From the NCBI GenBank assembly GCA_963969395.1, contig OZ017797.1:19096001-19160000 (forward strand): a stretch of 64,000 bases of DNA. The letters run 5' to 3'. The position numbers and the translations under genes were made by a program. This DNA comes from Pseudoscleropodium purum. Lineage: Eukaryota; Streptophyta; Bryopsida; Hypnales; Brachytheciaceae. The notes below the pieces were generated by a model. The model did not search any database, had not been told where the DNA came from, and saw only the letters and a program-made list of their open reading frames with translations. Shown piece by piece: positions 10,778 through 22,850 of this stretch (positions within the stretch are counted from its first letter, which is position 1; each line of letters starts with the position of its first letter).

Positions 10778-13700
10778 TTATGACTTCTTAGGGGCTGGTG
10801 GGTTATGAACAAATTGAACCCCTTTCTCAATACTTCCATGTAGCTCTGACTTCAGCTTCTCCAAGCCCTCCCTGAAAGAAAATGCCCATGTCAGTGGGTG
10901 CAAGTGCTTGGAATTTAAAAACATGCAACCCTAATTTCAAGTAGTAAGTTTTCTCCTACTATCGACATGTCTCGAGCCCAACCCTCAATGCCTTAGCCCG
11001 ACGGATGTCAAGGGAGAAAATTACTTTCAACCCTCATGTACGATTAAGGCAACCACACCGAAAGCACTCTTAGTTCGCATTGTTAGACTGACCATATTCT
11101 GATTGATTTGTGTTAACAATCGCAACTGCATTCCAAAGCATCAGAGTATGCCATATTTAAAAACTGTATTTACAATCATAAGGGTTCAAAGTCTTACTGG
11201 TAGAAGATCTAAACAACAAAAGTCCTGATGTGGTGGTGTACATTCTCAAAATCAATACATACCCCATTAGGGGCTGTCACACGTTCTCCAAGAATGAAAT
11301 TTCTAGAAGGTATGGAATGAAAAGAGGAGTCAAAAGAAGGGGTGTGACACCCATTTTGAGACTGGAGAATGGAGAAACTTCTTCACCTCCATTCTTCACC
11401 ACGAGAGAAGAAAAAAACTTATGAGTCTTCAAAGAATGGGCCCTCCGCATTATATGAAGATTGAGAATGGGGAGAAGGTGTGACAACCCCTAATCATTGA
11501 GTGTTGCAATTATGTCAACCTTATATTCTACCTTACATTTTCGATCAGCCACACCACATCTAGATCAAGACGAAATTGATTTATCATTGCAACAGACATT
11601 ATCAGAGGATGGCAATAGATGGGGAATCAAGGAAATGTTCACCTTTCATAGTGGTTAAGCGGTCCAATTGGGAAGATCTCCTCAATACCTTGGCGCCCAA
11701 CCCTCACCTTTGTTGCGAAGTAGGGCAACTCAGTCACCTGCACAAATAGCATTGATGTAGTCAGAGCACAAAAGCGGCACACCACGGACACTAACAGCAG
11801 AGATGGCGTTCAATGCTAATTGTACCGCCTTGTACACTAAAACCATTGAACTATGACCAGTGAAAAAGCTGACTTTTTAAACACAATGTTATATGAGGTT
11901 TTAATTTACTTAATTGAGAGAAGCAAAAAAAAATACTTTCCAAGATTTGCATTACCAAACAATGCGGTTGCTCCTAGTCCTTGTCCTTACCTCAGAGGCA
12001 ATATAAGCGCACTCAACGATGCCAGACTCTCCTTGTAAGGCACGTAAACAAGATTCCGCAAACTTAGCGGCTGCATAAGCCTAACAACATACAAGAAGCA
12101 ATCTTCAATTAACAATGAGTTGGACATCGCTCATAAAAAACATTTTTCTGGAGCTAAGATTACGAAATACTTCCATTTGAAGTCCACCAAAACAGAATTG
12201 GCAGTACTAAAATACTCGAAAAAGAGATGGTCTCCACATTGATAAGCGAAGACACCAATAACAGTAAACTCTTGATGATAATTGACTGATAAGCTTACCA
12301 TGGACAAAGTTGCCGAGCCCGTTCCTGCTTTAGCCTGGAAGCCATGAACAATGCAGAACTCAACATGCTGAATCCCATTTATGCTTCATTGACTTCAATC
12401 ATAAAATATACGTAACGGTACTCAACACAAAAACAATAAACAAATGAACCTGTAATAATTATTTACGGTTATTAATTGACAAATTTACCTCCACCACCTC
12501 GGTTCCTCCATTCTGGATACGGTTGGTCAAATAAGCCACTTCCTTGTCTGTGAAGGTAAATTTGGGTGTTACCTGAATTCCAACAAGTGTAATGAGCGTG
12601 AGGATTATGACCTCAGAGTAGTTTTGAAAATGCTGAAAACCAAGAAAAGACGAAAATATAAACCATCAGAGTTGAAGTGGAAAGGACCTTGTCAGTATCT
12701 CACCTGAGACAAGATGGGAAGAATGGTGATACCGGCATGCCCTCCAAGGACTGGCACATCCACCTGTTTAGGATCTACACCGATCACCTCAGCCTGCAAA
12801 AAGTTCAGAGCCGTTATAATTGGCCTTACATAAACTTTCTACGCCCTAATACTATTCAAGCCATTGTCTTCTGCAACTGTACTCAGTAGCTATTCAGCAC
12901 GCATTATTGAGAACATCATTAGAATATTGAATATTGTAAGTATAACGTTGGCCTCAAATACGCTTTCAAATAATATTGACAAAACTGCTTTGTAATGGAG
13001 TCTACAAGTGGATCCTTACCACGAAAGTGTTGGCCCGGACGACATCAAGAGTGGTGACACCGAAGAGACGCTTGGGGTCATACGCACCCTTCAACTTCAG
13101 CACCTCCGCAGCAACTGGGACGGTGGAGTTCACAGGATTGCTGATGATATTAATAAAAGCTCGAGGGCAATGCTTCGCTACACCTTCAATCAAAGTACGC
13201 ACAATGCCTGCGTTGATGTTAAACAAATCATCCCTCGTCATGCCTGGTTTTCGTGGAACTCCAGCAGGAATGATGACCAGGTCCATCCCGTCCAAAGCAG
13301 GACCCAGTTGATCGTTGCCAAGAAATCCTCGCACCTTAAAGACAAAGGTTGGGTATTTCAGAGGTGAACAATATCCACAATATCAAACTCATGATACTAA
13401 ATGATGCAATAATTAAAAAACACTAACTTCCACAACAACACTCGACATTATCAATTGGCTCCACTAACTCCATGTGTACACCCCAAAAAGTGCAATAAAA
13501 ATACACCAAATTCATATAATTTGTGTACTCTTTATTTGTAACAAATTTTCTCATGCATCAAGGACTGAATCATACATGACTTCATACTAACCTATTCGGT
13601 TTCAAATAAGTTAAAATTGACTATTCCAATTCAAAAAGCAAAAACTTATGAAAATCAGTTTAGCCCACAGTAACAACACTTTTGGTATACTTAAGCTTGG

Positions 13701-14692
13701 TGAAGATGACGTGAGACTCGATGTGAGAGGATATTGTACCACAGCAGAGGTATTGGTGTGACTCAAGTCAGCAACAACGCCGGGGGTGTTGAAAACATCG
13801 TACAAGTGGAGAGTGGACACCAAAGGGTGCATTTTCATGAGCAAAGATAAAGGTTGCCCAATTCCGCCCGCGGCTCCCAACACGGCCACTTTAAATCCTG
13901 GAGCTGCACCTCGTGCACGAGTTGTCTCTCTTTCTAACCCTGCCATGATATGTTCCTGCAATCATCCCCATAATGCAATGATGCAAGGCTGCACAACCTT
14001 AACAAAGCACTTCGACAGCGAAATTCAAGAAAATCACCTCCTCATTTCGTCCCTTCACAAAATTAATTCAAATTCGAAACTCTCCAACCAAGGAATCAAA
14101 ACACGAACCACAAAAACAAGCCTATCACAATCAATTTCACAAAACACAACCACAATAAAAGCCCGTACCACTCTAAATTCACCTAAAATTCCTCACCAAA
14201 AGAAATATGTTGAATGTAAAAGGAAAAGAGACATCGAAGATTGAAAAGCAATGTCGCAGTTACTCAGCTTCACATAGCAGAGTCACAAAGCGTTCAAATC
14301 AGTAACAGCCTATCGAAACCTACGCTCGACTCCTTGCAAAATCCATTACTGAAGAGAATCCCATCAGAACCACCAGTTTTGAGCCTCAAACTGCCTGAGT
14401 GTACACAACTTCACCAAGCCTTCACAATAGAATTGTCATTACAAATCATAATGTAACACCGTCGCCGTTACTGTAGCTTCACATAGCAGACTCAAAAACC
14501 TTCCAAATTCGTGTCACAAACCCTATCTCGACTCTTGCAACCTCCATAACCAAAAAAAGAAACTCTACAACCACCAAATTCGAACCTCACAATGACATCA
14601 GGCGCACGGAAAATTGACCCTACCTTAGGCGCCCGCATGTGCGAGGCGATCCGAGCGAGACGAGCTTGCGCCCGGGAGTTGGATGCCTCCAT
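10778..14692 (-). CDS. PMDH: Peroxisomal (glyoxysomal) NAD-malate dehydrogenase with PTS2
   Basis: Nine exons join in phase: 14624-14692, 13740-13955, 13020-13334, 12704-12793, 12489-12572, 12299-12334, 11991-12080, 11643-11737 and 10778-10871, giving 362 residues, normal for the family. Exon 1 encodes 23 residues containing RLARIASHM, a PTS2 (R-L-x5-H-L type, with Met last). The NAD fold GAAGGIGQP is at 50-58. Substrate loop [14 protein letters not shown], then [18 protein letters not shown] with the catalytic Asp, and GGHAG with the catalytic His 219 are all present. The C-terminus (PKKS) has no PTS1, as expected for a PTS2 enzyme. It interconverts malate and oxaloacetate, re-oxidising NADH for beta-oxidation and the glyoxylate cycle. 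The Cys usually found just before the mature N-terminus is absent ([13 protein letters not shown]). Last intron carries a MITE. Confidence 0.95.
11270..11490. mobile_element. MITE inside the last intron of the malate dehydrogenase gene
   Basis: Ends GGGGCTGTCACACGTTCTCC and, inverted, GGGGTTGTCACACCTTCTCC are 20-bp terminal inverted repeats with two mismatches. The element is 221 bp and AG/CT-rich inside, with no open frame for a transposase. It is flanked by TTA on the left and TAA on the right, so the target duplication is TA or an imperfect 3-bp one. A PIF/Harbinger or TA-inserting family is possible. Confidence 0.75.
14253..14591. repeat. Imperfect tandem duplication in malate dehydrogenase intron 1
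   Basis: About 14253-14393 and 14461-14591 share a series of blocks in the same order: GTCGC-GTTACT-AGCTTCACATAGCAGA, a CTCGACTC-TTGCAA block, ACCACCA, and a GAACCTCA-like end. The unit is about 205 bp and diverged, consistent with an old tandem duplication just downstream of exon 1. Confidence 0.65.
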
Positions 14693-14898
14693 GGCTAAGA
14701 AATTCAAGCTCACAATTGAGTTCAGCGATCGCGTGGTGGAGGTGAACTACAAAATCGCCTGCGAGCTGCTCCGTAGCTTGCCTTCCAATGAAGAAAAAGA
14801 CCCGGTGACCTCGGCTCGATCGACGAGCGGCAGATGGATAAACTCTGGCGGTGGGGATTTATCGAAATAGGTCCCTGGATTGGTACACCGAAGCCTCT

Positions 14899-14958
14899 TT
14901 AATATCACTTTCTTTAATATCACTTTCTCTAATATCACATTCTCTAATATCACATTCT
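14899..14958. repeat. 15-bp tandem repeat, four copies, upstream of malate dehydrogenase
   Basis: Four consecutive 15-bp units: two TTAATATCACTTTCT, then two CTAATATCACATTCT. They lie about 210-270 bp upstream of the malate dehydrogenase ATG, within the probable promoter. The two-by-two variant pattern suggests duplication of a dimer. Confidence 0.9.
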
Positions 14959-16094
14959 CTTCGACCATACTCCCTAATTTGAAACTCACTTGAAGATGGC
15001 CCCCCCAAATGCGCCATTGACCCTCAACCGCCATCTTCACTTTGTATACAATAAGGTAGAACCACCCATACCCAATTATTTAAGCAATTAACGATACATA
15101 ATGAGGAATATGAAGGGATGCATATTTTTCCTTTGTAGAGAAATAAAGAATACGGGGACTTCAATTTTTTTGTAATTTTATTATCAAAATGGAAATTACT
15201 ATGTCTTTTAAAAGGCAAAAAGTAGGCTAAACCCATGGCCGAAGTCTAGAGTCTTGCAATTCCAATCATTCAAAAACTACATTCTGCTCACTACTTCCTA
15301 CTTTTCCATTCACTAATTTTGGACAAGTGTCATGACCTTATTAATCCCAACCTTGAAAAGGAGGAATTCACATATTTTAAGCTTGGGTTGGAATCTGATC
15401 CAACCTTGGTTGGAAATAAATGTACGCTATTAGTTGGGTACCAAAGCTCGGTTGGATATAGGTGGTTTTATCTTATCAGCCCTTTTTTTGTTAGACACTA
15501 TGGGGCCAGATTACACCATTTCAAAACAAATTTCTAGATTTCGTGAGAAAAAAAAAATTTGCTATAAATTTTTTATTTAATTTAAAAATGTGGATGGAGT
15601 TGCCAAATTGGAATGAAAAAGTGCATGCATGAATATGATTGAAAAGTGTTTCTTGGTCCTGAAGATGGATGAATGTAGAAATCTAATGCTTCACCAAATT
15701 TTTAAATGATTGCCATCCTAGCACTTTTTCAGAAAGTAAAAAAAAAAGACTTGTGTACATCTCCAAAATCAATTATATACTTAGAATGTGGAAGAAACTA
15801 TTTGAAAATTAAACTTTGTTCCTTCATAATTTTGCATTCAAATGGTATTTAAATGTCACGTTCTTTGGTGTGTTGGAACCTCCTTTCAAGTGCTAATAAT
15901 AAAATATGAAAATTTGGCCAATCTATCAATAGTAGTTAGGCACATAAGCAAAAAGTAGCAGTTTGGGAAGTACCCATCATATGCTTTTGTTGTCTTTCTA
16001 GATTTTATTTGTGAAGGATATTTGAAAGTTACATATTATTGCAACTTTACAAAGCTCTACAAATGTGAAAAAAGTTATGTATTTTGACCTCTCT
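14959..16094. other. AT-rich spacer
   Basis: No gene, RNA or clear repeat seen. A small hairpin (GGTTGGAATCTGATCCAACC) occurs near 15385. Confidence 0.4.
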
Positions 16095-16095
16095 A

Positions 16096-16953
16096 ATATG
16101 ATGTGTTTAGAAAAATCATATTGTGCAATTGTTATATAACCTAACAAAGTTATCAAACTCCAACACATCAAAATGAAATGCTTGCCATATTATGGAAATG
16201 CTAGATTAGAAATGATGTATAATTGTAGATTACCTTTATAACTCCAACAATTCTAAGTTCATTTCTAATCTAATTACTACTGTAAGCCATATTAATTCTA
16301 AGATTTTGTAATATCAAAACCTTTAGTGTATATTAAGAAATATTCAACTTTTGAACATCAAAAAAATAAAATAAAAAATTGCACACTTCTAGCTAATTTG
16401 GTTGTCTAGGTGACATTATCGAAGTGTGGGTCCTGATCGACGTCTTGAGCGAGGGTACTAATATGATGTGTTTAGGAAAATCGTATCATATGATCATCAT
16501 AAAACCTAACAAAGTTGTCAAATGTTGACATGTGGAAAAATGAAATGCTTGCCATATCATAGAATGCTACATTAGAATGATTTAATCGTAGATCACCTTT
16601 CTTACTCCAATAAATCCAAGTTCATTTCCAACCTACTTACTATCATGAGCCATATTACTTCTAAGATTTTATAAAATTAAAATCTTTAGTGTATAAAGAA
16701 GTATTCAACTTTTGAAGATATTTCAACTCACAATTTCTATTTGAATGTACTAATAATTCCTTTCCCCCCAGAACTAGCAAGGAAAGGTTTAATTCTTTAA
16801 TGTCACTTTTTTACTTGTAACATAATATAAATATTGCCATGACGTTACAAACATTAAAACATTAAAACAAAACTGTACGTTTCTGGCTAATTTGGGTCAG
16901 TTGTGACATTACCCAGGTCTGGTTCCATCCCACGTCCTGAGCGAGGGTACTAT
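16096..16953. repeat. Duplicated two-part unit of about 400 bp
   Basis: Part A at 16096-16366 and again 16459-16716 begins CTAATATGATGTGTTTAG and shares AACCTAACAAAGTT, GAAATGCTTGCCATAT, AAGTTCATTTC and CTTTAGTGTATA in order. Part B at 16381-16460 and again 16873-16953 shares GCTAATTTGG, GTGACATTA and GAGCGAGGGTACTA. Order A-B-A-B indicates a diverged tandem duplication. No coding content is seen; origin unknown, probably transposon-derived. Confidence 0.75.
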
Positions 16954-19900
16954 CCAATTCGAGGTCCCGAGGGGTCTTTACAGTGGAGCCTTGCAATTTT
17001 CTTCTGGCTCTGGGCTTTGGATCCCTGGCTAGGACTCTGGGAGCCCTTGAATTTGCCCTCATGTCATGATCACTTTCTATCCCTATAGCGGTACTTGAAT
17101 TTGCACTTTTTCTTTTGTGGGTTCTTTTTAAAATAGAACATTCGTGTGCACGTTTGATTTTTTGGAGTTTTGTTATAAAAAATTATGGGCACTTTTAGGG
17201 TACATTCAAATGAATTAGGAGCAGTGATCCCATAATGGGTTCAGGGTTTAGCCAAATGTTCATTCATAATGACTTCTTCCACATAGGTACATAACTAATT
17301 TTTTTAGGTTAGCCAAATATTCATTTTTGGAAGATTTTTTTTTAATTTACATTGAGGGCATGAAAAAATTAAGTAGAAATTGAGCAAAATTTAACAAGTT
17401 TTGGGATTGTTGGTCAAAAGTGGTAGTCTCATTTCTTGATTTCTGGCAATTTTGGAGAGTTATGCATCAAGGTTTTTTTTTATTAACCCTAAATGCCCAA
17501 GCCCTTTTCTAGAGCTTCTAGGAATTTGTTCTAAATTGAACAAAAAGCCAACATTTTGATAAGTTTTATCAATTTTTAAAAATTGTAATGGCATACAAAT
17601 TCAAACTAGATATGTTAAAGATCATAAAGGAAAAGGAAACACAATGATATCACTTATAAATTGAAAGATTATAATGTTTGATAATGAAGGTGTTAAAATT
17701 GTGAAAGTAGTTTGAAGTCTTTCAATCCTCTTTTCACATGTCAAATCTAAAAACTTGGTCACCAAAAAAATATAAGGTTAAAGGACATAACATACATAAC
17801 CCTAATCAATTTACAACTTCTCAAAATTTCTTCTACAATTTTTTAAACGAATTTCTAATGTGAATTTCTCTCTAAGATCTAGTGTATTTGATGCTCATTT
17901 CCAAGAACTCTCAACACAATGGAAAGTCAAGATTGCAATGGACACCCTTGTACAAAATCTTGAATAAAAAAAATAATAATCAATCATTTTCAAAATTGGA
18001 TTTTTGATGCTAAGACTAGACTTCAAAAAGAATTTTTCAAAAATATAAACTACTAATAATAGCAACTTGGTTTGGTTTTATTTAACTTCAAAGTATTGTC
18101 AACACCAAAATTTAGTGCCTTTGGCATTTACGGGTTAAAGGTAGTTGTAAAAAAAGATCTTCATTGTAGAATGGAATCTATTTACATCCTTGGAAAATGG
18201 AAATGGATGAAACTTACAATATATGTACAAAAATGGTATGAAATTTTATTTATTCATCCAAAATAGTGGACATTCATCCAATATAGAGTACTACTATCCC
18301 AAGATTTGTTGGTATTTTGTGGTTCCATCCATTGTGAAAGCAAGAATATCTAGCCAAAATATTCCTTGGGAAAAAATTTCAGTACTTTTTAGCAAAAAAA
18401 CACTAAAAAAACAATCCTATTGTGTATGTATCTAAGGTGGGAAACGTTGTTTGTTGGACTCCACTATAAATGTACCAATGTAGAAGGCCGTAGAAAAATT
18501 AAATCACATTTTTTTTCATAAAGGGTGAATTAGTTATTAAATTACGAAGTAATTAGCTCTAATAAAAAGTTCATAAATGTTATTGGCTTCTTCAAAACTA
18601 ACCCAAAAGATTGAATTTCTAATGGTCATCTAACTTGCTTACAATGACCATAATATTTTTTTAAACTATCACAATGTCAAGGATATAAAATGGTCACATA
18701 CTTTACTTGGTTCACACCCAAGAAGTTTATGATTCTATTGTATGATAAATGTTATATTGTAGACACTCTAAAACCACTAAGGCATTCCAAAGCAGTCACT
18801 TGCACATTTTTGTAGTTCCATAGATACATCCTAAAAAGGTTTGATTGTGTCTTCATTATTCAATCAAGCTCCATTTAGAGGTTTTACATGAACATTCCTA
18901 TAGTAAATGGTGGGGTCGTTCCTAATAGTCAAAGAAATATTTGGGTAATTACAATAGGGTAGCATAACTTATTACATTTAGTGATGTATATGTTTTCATG
19001 TATAGGTGTCTTGTTGTGTTTGGATATTTACATGTCTCAATGTATATAATTATTTGCTAATTTGGAAAATAATTTTTTTGGAAATAGATCTATGTAATAA
19101 ATCCACTTATCTAAAAATAAAGCAAAGTGATAAACATGTTGCAAATCATTGAGCACTTCGACGTAGACTTGCCAAATTAAATTAACCAAATTATACAACA
19201 ATATAGCCTACTAATAACTATTGGTAGTGTGAGCAAATGTACTTTTATGATAGCTTCTGTTCAATTTCACAAAAAAATTTGGATCTCTATAAATTTTTTG
19301 AGGATTTGCCATGTACTTAATGTAGTAGAATTCCTTGATTCTCACATTAGAAGAAGTTTGAGGGCTCCAAAAGCTTGTGAGTTATCAAGCTAGGAACAAG
19401 ACTAGTGCAACATCGGAACTAGACTGTTGACGTGGCCGAGCCCCTGCTACATCATTGTCCCAATTTTTTTTTCAAATTCTTTTTGCATTTGGAGATTTAT
19501 TTTTTTATTTTTTATTTTTAAATTCTGACAACGGGCTGTTCCCTTCACTATGGGAAATAGGCCCGAAACAGGCTTCCAGTGCCCTCAAATTTCTTCTAAT
19601 GTTCATTTCTACATGTGATGGCAATGTCCTTAGGGCTTGGATTATACCCTTGCCCTCAAGAAAATGCCATCATATGCAAGAATGTCCTTGTCAATTGTGG
19701 ATTCCCATAATACCAACAAGTCAAATAAATTGTCTAGAGAATCTTTGAACAATTATGATGATGATTTGTCTATGTTGCCTCATCACCTCCCATTAAAAGT
19801 GTTTGATATCAAAACTAAAGCCTTTTACTAGTTGAATTTTTGTATAACATTTTATTGTTCCTTGAAATTTAGTATTGGAGTAGGAATGTGAGATTTTGTA

Positions 19901-20881
19901 TTTTTGAAGCATTTTACAAAACTCACTATTGTTAAATTTATTAAGCTAGTGAAATAATTTAGTCATAATATTATAAATTTTAATATTCCGCTTATGATAT
20001 TTTTATAACGAGAGTATTGGTAATTAGTAATAAAATTGAATGTGTATATATATATATATAACACTTAATGAAATTTTAGTATATATATTAATGGTAATAA
20101 TTGTCTCTAGATTTATTTATGAATTGATAATAATCATGTGATAAATATGACAATTTTTAAATTCCTCAACAATTTTAATAAACAAATAGTGGTCTAGGCT
20201 TTGAATAAAGTACTTCACATCTTATAAAAAAAATTTGTTTGGTATCTTTTAATTTCTTCTTAGAGTAGTTAAATTTAGAGATAGATTATTTTTAGGATAT
20301 AACAAATGGTGTGGCCCTATTCTATTCATAAATCACTTGTTTGATATCATTATGAATTGGCTACACTACATCTTTCAACCTCAATTTTGTTGAGCTATCA
20401 TGTCTTGCAACTTTTACTAAAGTGGGCTCCTCAAGCTAGAGTCTATGACACAATACTAACTACTTTCATAGGACATGTTATTCTTGAAGCTAAAATTCTA
20501 ACAATCAACATTTGTCTTTGATGGATGAATATGTGGTGTTGCTTGTGCCACATTTTTCTAGACTACATAACTTCTTAACAACCATGGTTGATAAGAAATT
20601 AGGATTTTGTGCATTTCCTTTCCAATTGATTCAACGTCATTAGAATTATGTGCATTCTAATGTCAAAGACTTACTTATGGATAGGACTTAGATAGCACTA
20701 CAAAGCAATTTTTTCTCCATTAGGAAATGATTATAGAATATGCATAGAAAGTCAACTTTTCTCTAGGCAAAAGATAACCTCAATAAAGTCCATTTTCAAA
20801 AAAGTCACAACCAATCATTGGATATGGAGATCATAGTTATATCTACTATTATTGCATCCTATGTTACATGAGACAATCTTA
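16954..20881. other. AT-rich spacer, gene-free
   Basis: A somewhat GC-richer patch runs to about 17100. A (TA)n microsatellite lies at about 20045-20060. Short open frames around 18072-18435 and 19455-19831 show no recognisable domain. No RNA gene seen. Confidence 0.4.
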
Positions 20882-21235
20882 GGGCCGCTTCACACATGGG
20901 CCCAAAGTTGAGAGTCCGTTGGCCTCCACCAATTAAATTTCAAAACCCCCCGACTTTGGCCTCTCGACCCTTCAGACTAGGTGGCACAATCCAAAGTCCG
21001 TCACCTTCCAAAGTGCCTACATGGAAGTCCAAGCTCCTATGTGGCAATGGCCTCACAACGGACTCTCAACCAAAGTTTGGGTCACCACAAAGTGGCGACC
21101 CAAACTTTGGTTGAGAGTCCGTCAAATTGTTCATTTATTGCCTATTTATTGCCCATTTCTTTGGACTCTCACCCAAAGTTTGCCCATGAACTCCCACAGC
21201 CTCTCGACTTGGTCGGCCCATATGTGAAGCACCCC
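20882..21235. mobile_element. PIF/Harbinger-like (Tourist-type) MITE with an internal hairpin
   Basis: Outer ends GGGCCGCTTCACACATGGGCC and, inverted, GGGGTGCTTCACATATGGGCC agree at 18 of 21 positions. The element is 354 bp, flanked on both sides by TTA (20879-20881 and 21236-21238), the 3-bp target duplication typical of PIF/Harbinger. Inside, about 21058-21122, two perfect inverted arms of about 24 bp (beginning GGACTCTCAACCAAAG) face each other across a 13-base loop. No transposase frame. GC content stands well above its surroundings. Confidence 0.85.
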
Positions 21236-21238
21236 TTA

Positions 21239-22360
21239 AATATGGCATTTTCTATTGAAGTTTTCACATTTTGGAGAACAATTATTTCAATAAATTATAA
21301 AGAAATTTTCAAATTTAAATTCTAGTACTTCAATTAATTCCTTAAATGTATTTGTAGTTTTATAAGTCAATAGGCTAGGTTTAATTGTATAAAAACTCCC
21401 TTTTTATAAGTTTGGTTGGTGAAAAAAGATGAATTACTAATATATCATGTTGTTAAAAAGGCTTTGGTAAATATTTCATATTTAAATAGTAGTTTAAATG
21501 ATTGATTCCATAATTATGATCTAATTCACTTCTATTTGTATGTAGTGATGTATTTTGGTTAGTATTGATGTCATTTTAGTTTTTACCCAATGGTGTTCTA
21601 CATTAGGGGAGATTCACTTAGTTTGGAGGACTATGAGTTCCCTAGAGTTCTTAGGCCATTAGAACTCATGACAGTTGTTGCATGACATGGCAAAACAAAT
21701 GTCATGTCATTTTTTTTAATAATTAAAAAACAAACAAACAAAATTTTATTTTTATTTTAAGAATTTTCTTTTTTCATTTAAATTTTTTTTTTTTTGATAG
21801 TTTGATGTTCTTTAACTATAGAAGGAACTATGGGAGGAACTTCAGGGGGAACAAGCCTTGAAATGGCCCTCCCACCCTCCAAAACTCTTCTAATAAATTA
21901 TCATCCTTTAACCCCTCACCACCCAAGGCCGTTCTAGGTTCCAAAACATTAGTGCTTTTGAAGTGATGTAGATGAAAATATCACTAAGTTATAAAGATCT
22001 TAACTGTGCAATCTTGTAGTGAACATATTTTAGATGATGTAGTACAAATTTGGAGTCATTTGATCGTATAGATTGAGAGATTATAATGTTTTAGTGTTGA
22101 AAAAAGATGCTGAAATTTTCCTAGCAACACACTTGGAGGTGAAATTTGATTTCTAAACTTACTCAAATGAAAAAACTTGAAATTATAAAGTAATTCAAAA
22201 CCAGCATACAAACACATTGAAGAAAAAAAATATCAATAAATTGACTCAATGTGTTTGCAAAATGGCTTGCAAATGTCAAAAAATAGGCAAGAAAAGTTGC
22301 AGAAAACACATATAAGGCTGAACCTCTTTCTACTAAAATGCTTTTCAGTCCCTCATAACT
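21239..22360. other. AT-rich spacer
   Basis: No gene or assignable element seen. Long A and T homopolymer runs occur at about 21710-21800. Confidence 0.35.
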
Positions 22361-22362
22361 TC

Positions 22363-22850
22363 TTGGATTGATATGAAATTTTAGCCACACAAACTAGACT
22401 AGTGTGCGCAACTTTTCCAAAAAATTTATTGGAAACAGACATTGTATGGAGAAGAAAGAAGCCGCCGAAGTTCACTGTAATCCAAAAATGTTAGGATTTT
22501 GAACTTCGAATTGCTCCCAAACATTCAATCAACCTGGATTTACATGAAAATTTTACTACAATCACTAGACTTCTAGTGGAACATAATCCAATAAATTTTG
22601 TTGAAAACAAACATTGGATGAAGGAGATACAACCCCCTGAAGTTTCAGCCATCAAATGCAATTTGGTGGACTCAAATTGAACCTTTGAACTTTGACTGAC
22701 TTTCAAGAAATCAATACAGCTTTTATTGATCTGAAAATTTTACTACATAAACTAGAAGAGAGACCGCAACTTTTCCAACAAGTTTTATTGAATTTGAATG
22801 ACGGATGCAAAAGTTACAACACTTTGAATTTGACTTGAAACTTTGTGAGG
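22363..22850. repeat. Three diverged tandem units of about 170-190 bp
   Basis: Units starting near 22363, 22531 and 22723 each read, in order, a GAT-TGAAA-TTTTA block, CACTAGA/AACTAGA, CAACTTTTCCAA or its variant, AT(A)AATTTTGTTGAAAA-like sequence, GGATG(G/C)A and a final GAAGTT(T)CA or TTTGAATTT. They are strongly diverged. No coding content. Confidence 0.55.

Noticed and set aside
14592..14870. Plus-strand frame of 92 codons with good composition
   Set aside because: It is antisense to malate dehydrogenase exon 1 and its promoter; the minus strand gives the PTS2 exon with correct splice phase.
14899..14958. Tandem repeat considered as a CRISPR array
   Set aside because: Units are contiguous without spacers and the DNA is clearly plant nuclear.
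19455..19831. Two overlapping frames that might be a retrotransposon fragment
   Set aside because: No reverse transcriptase, integrase or gag motif can be read.
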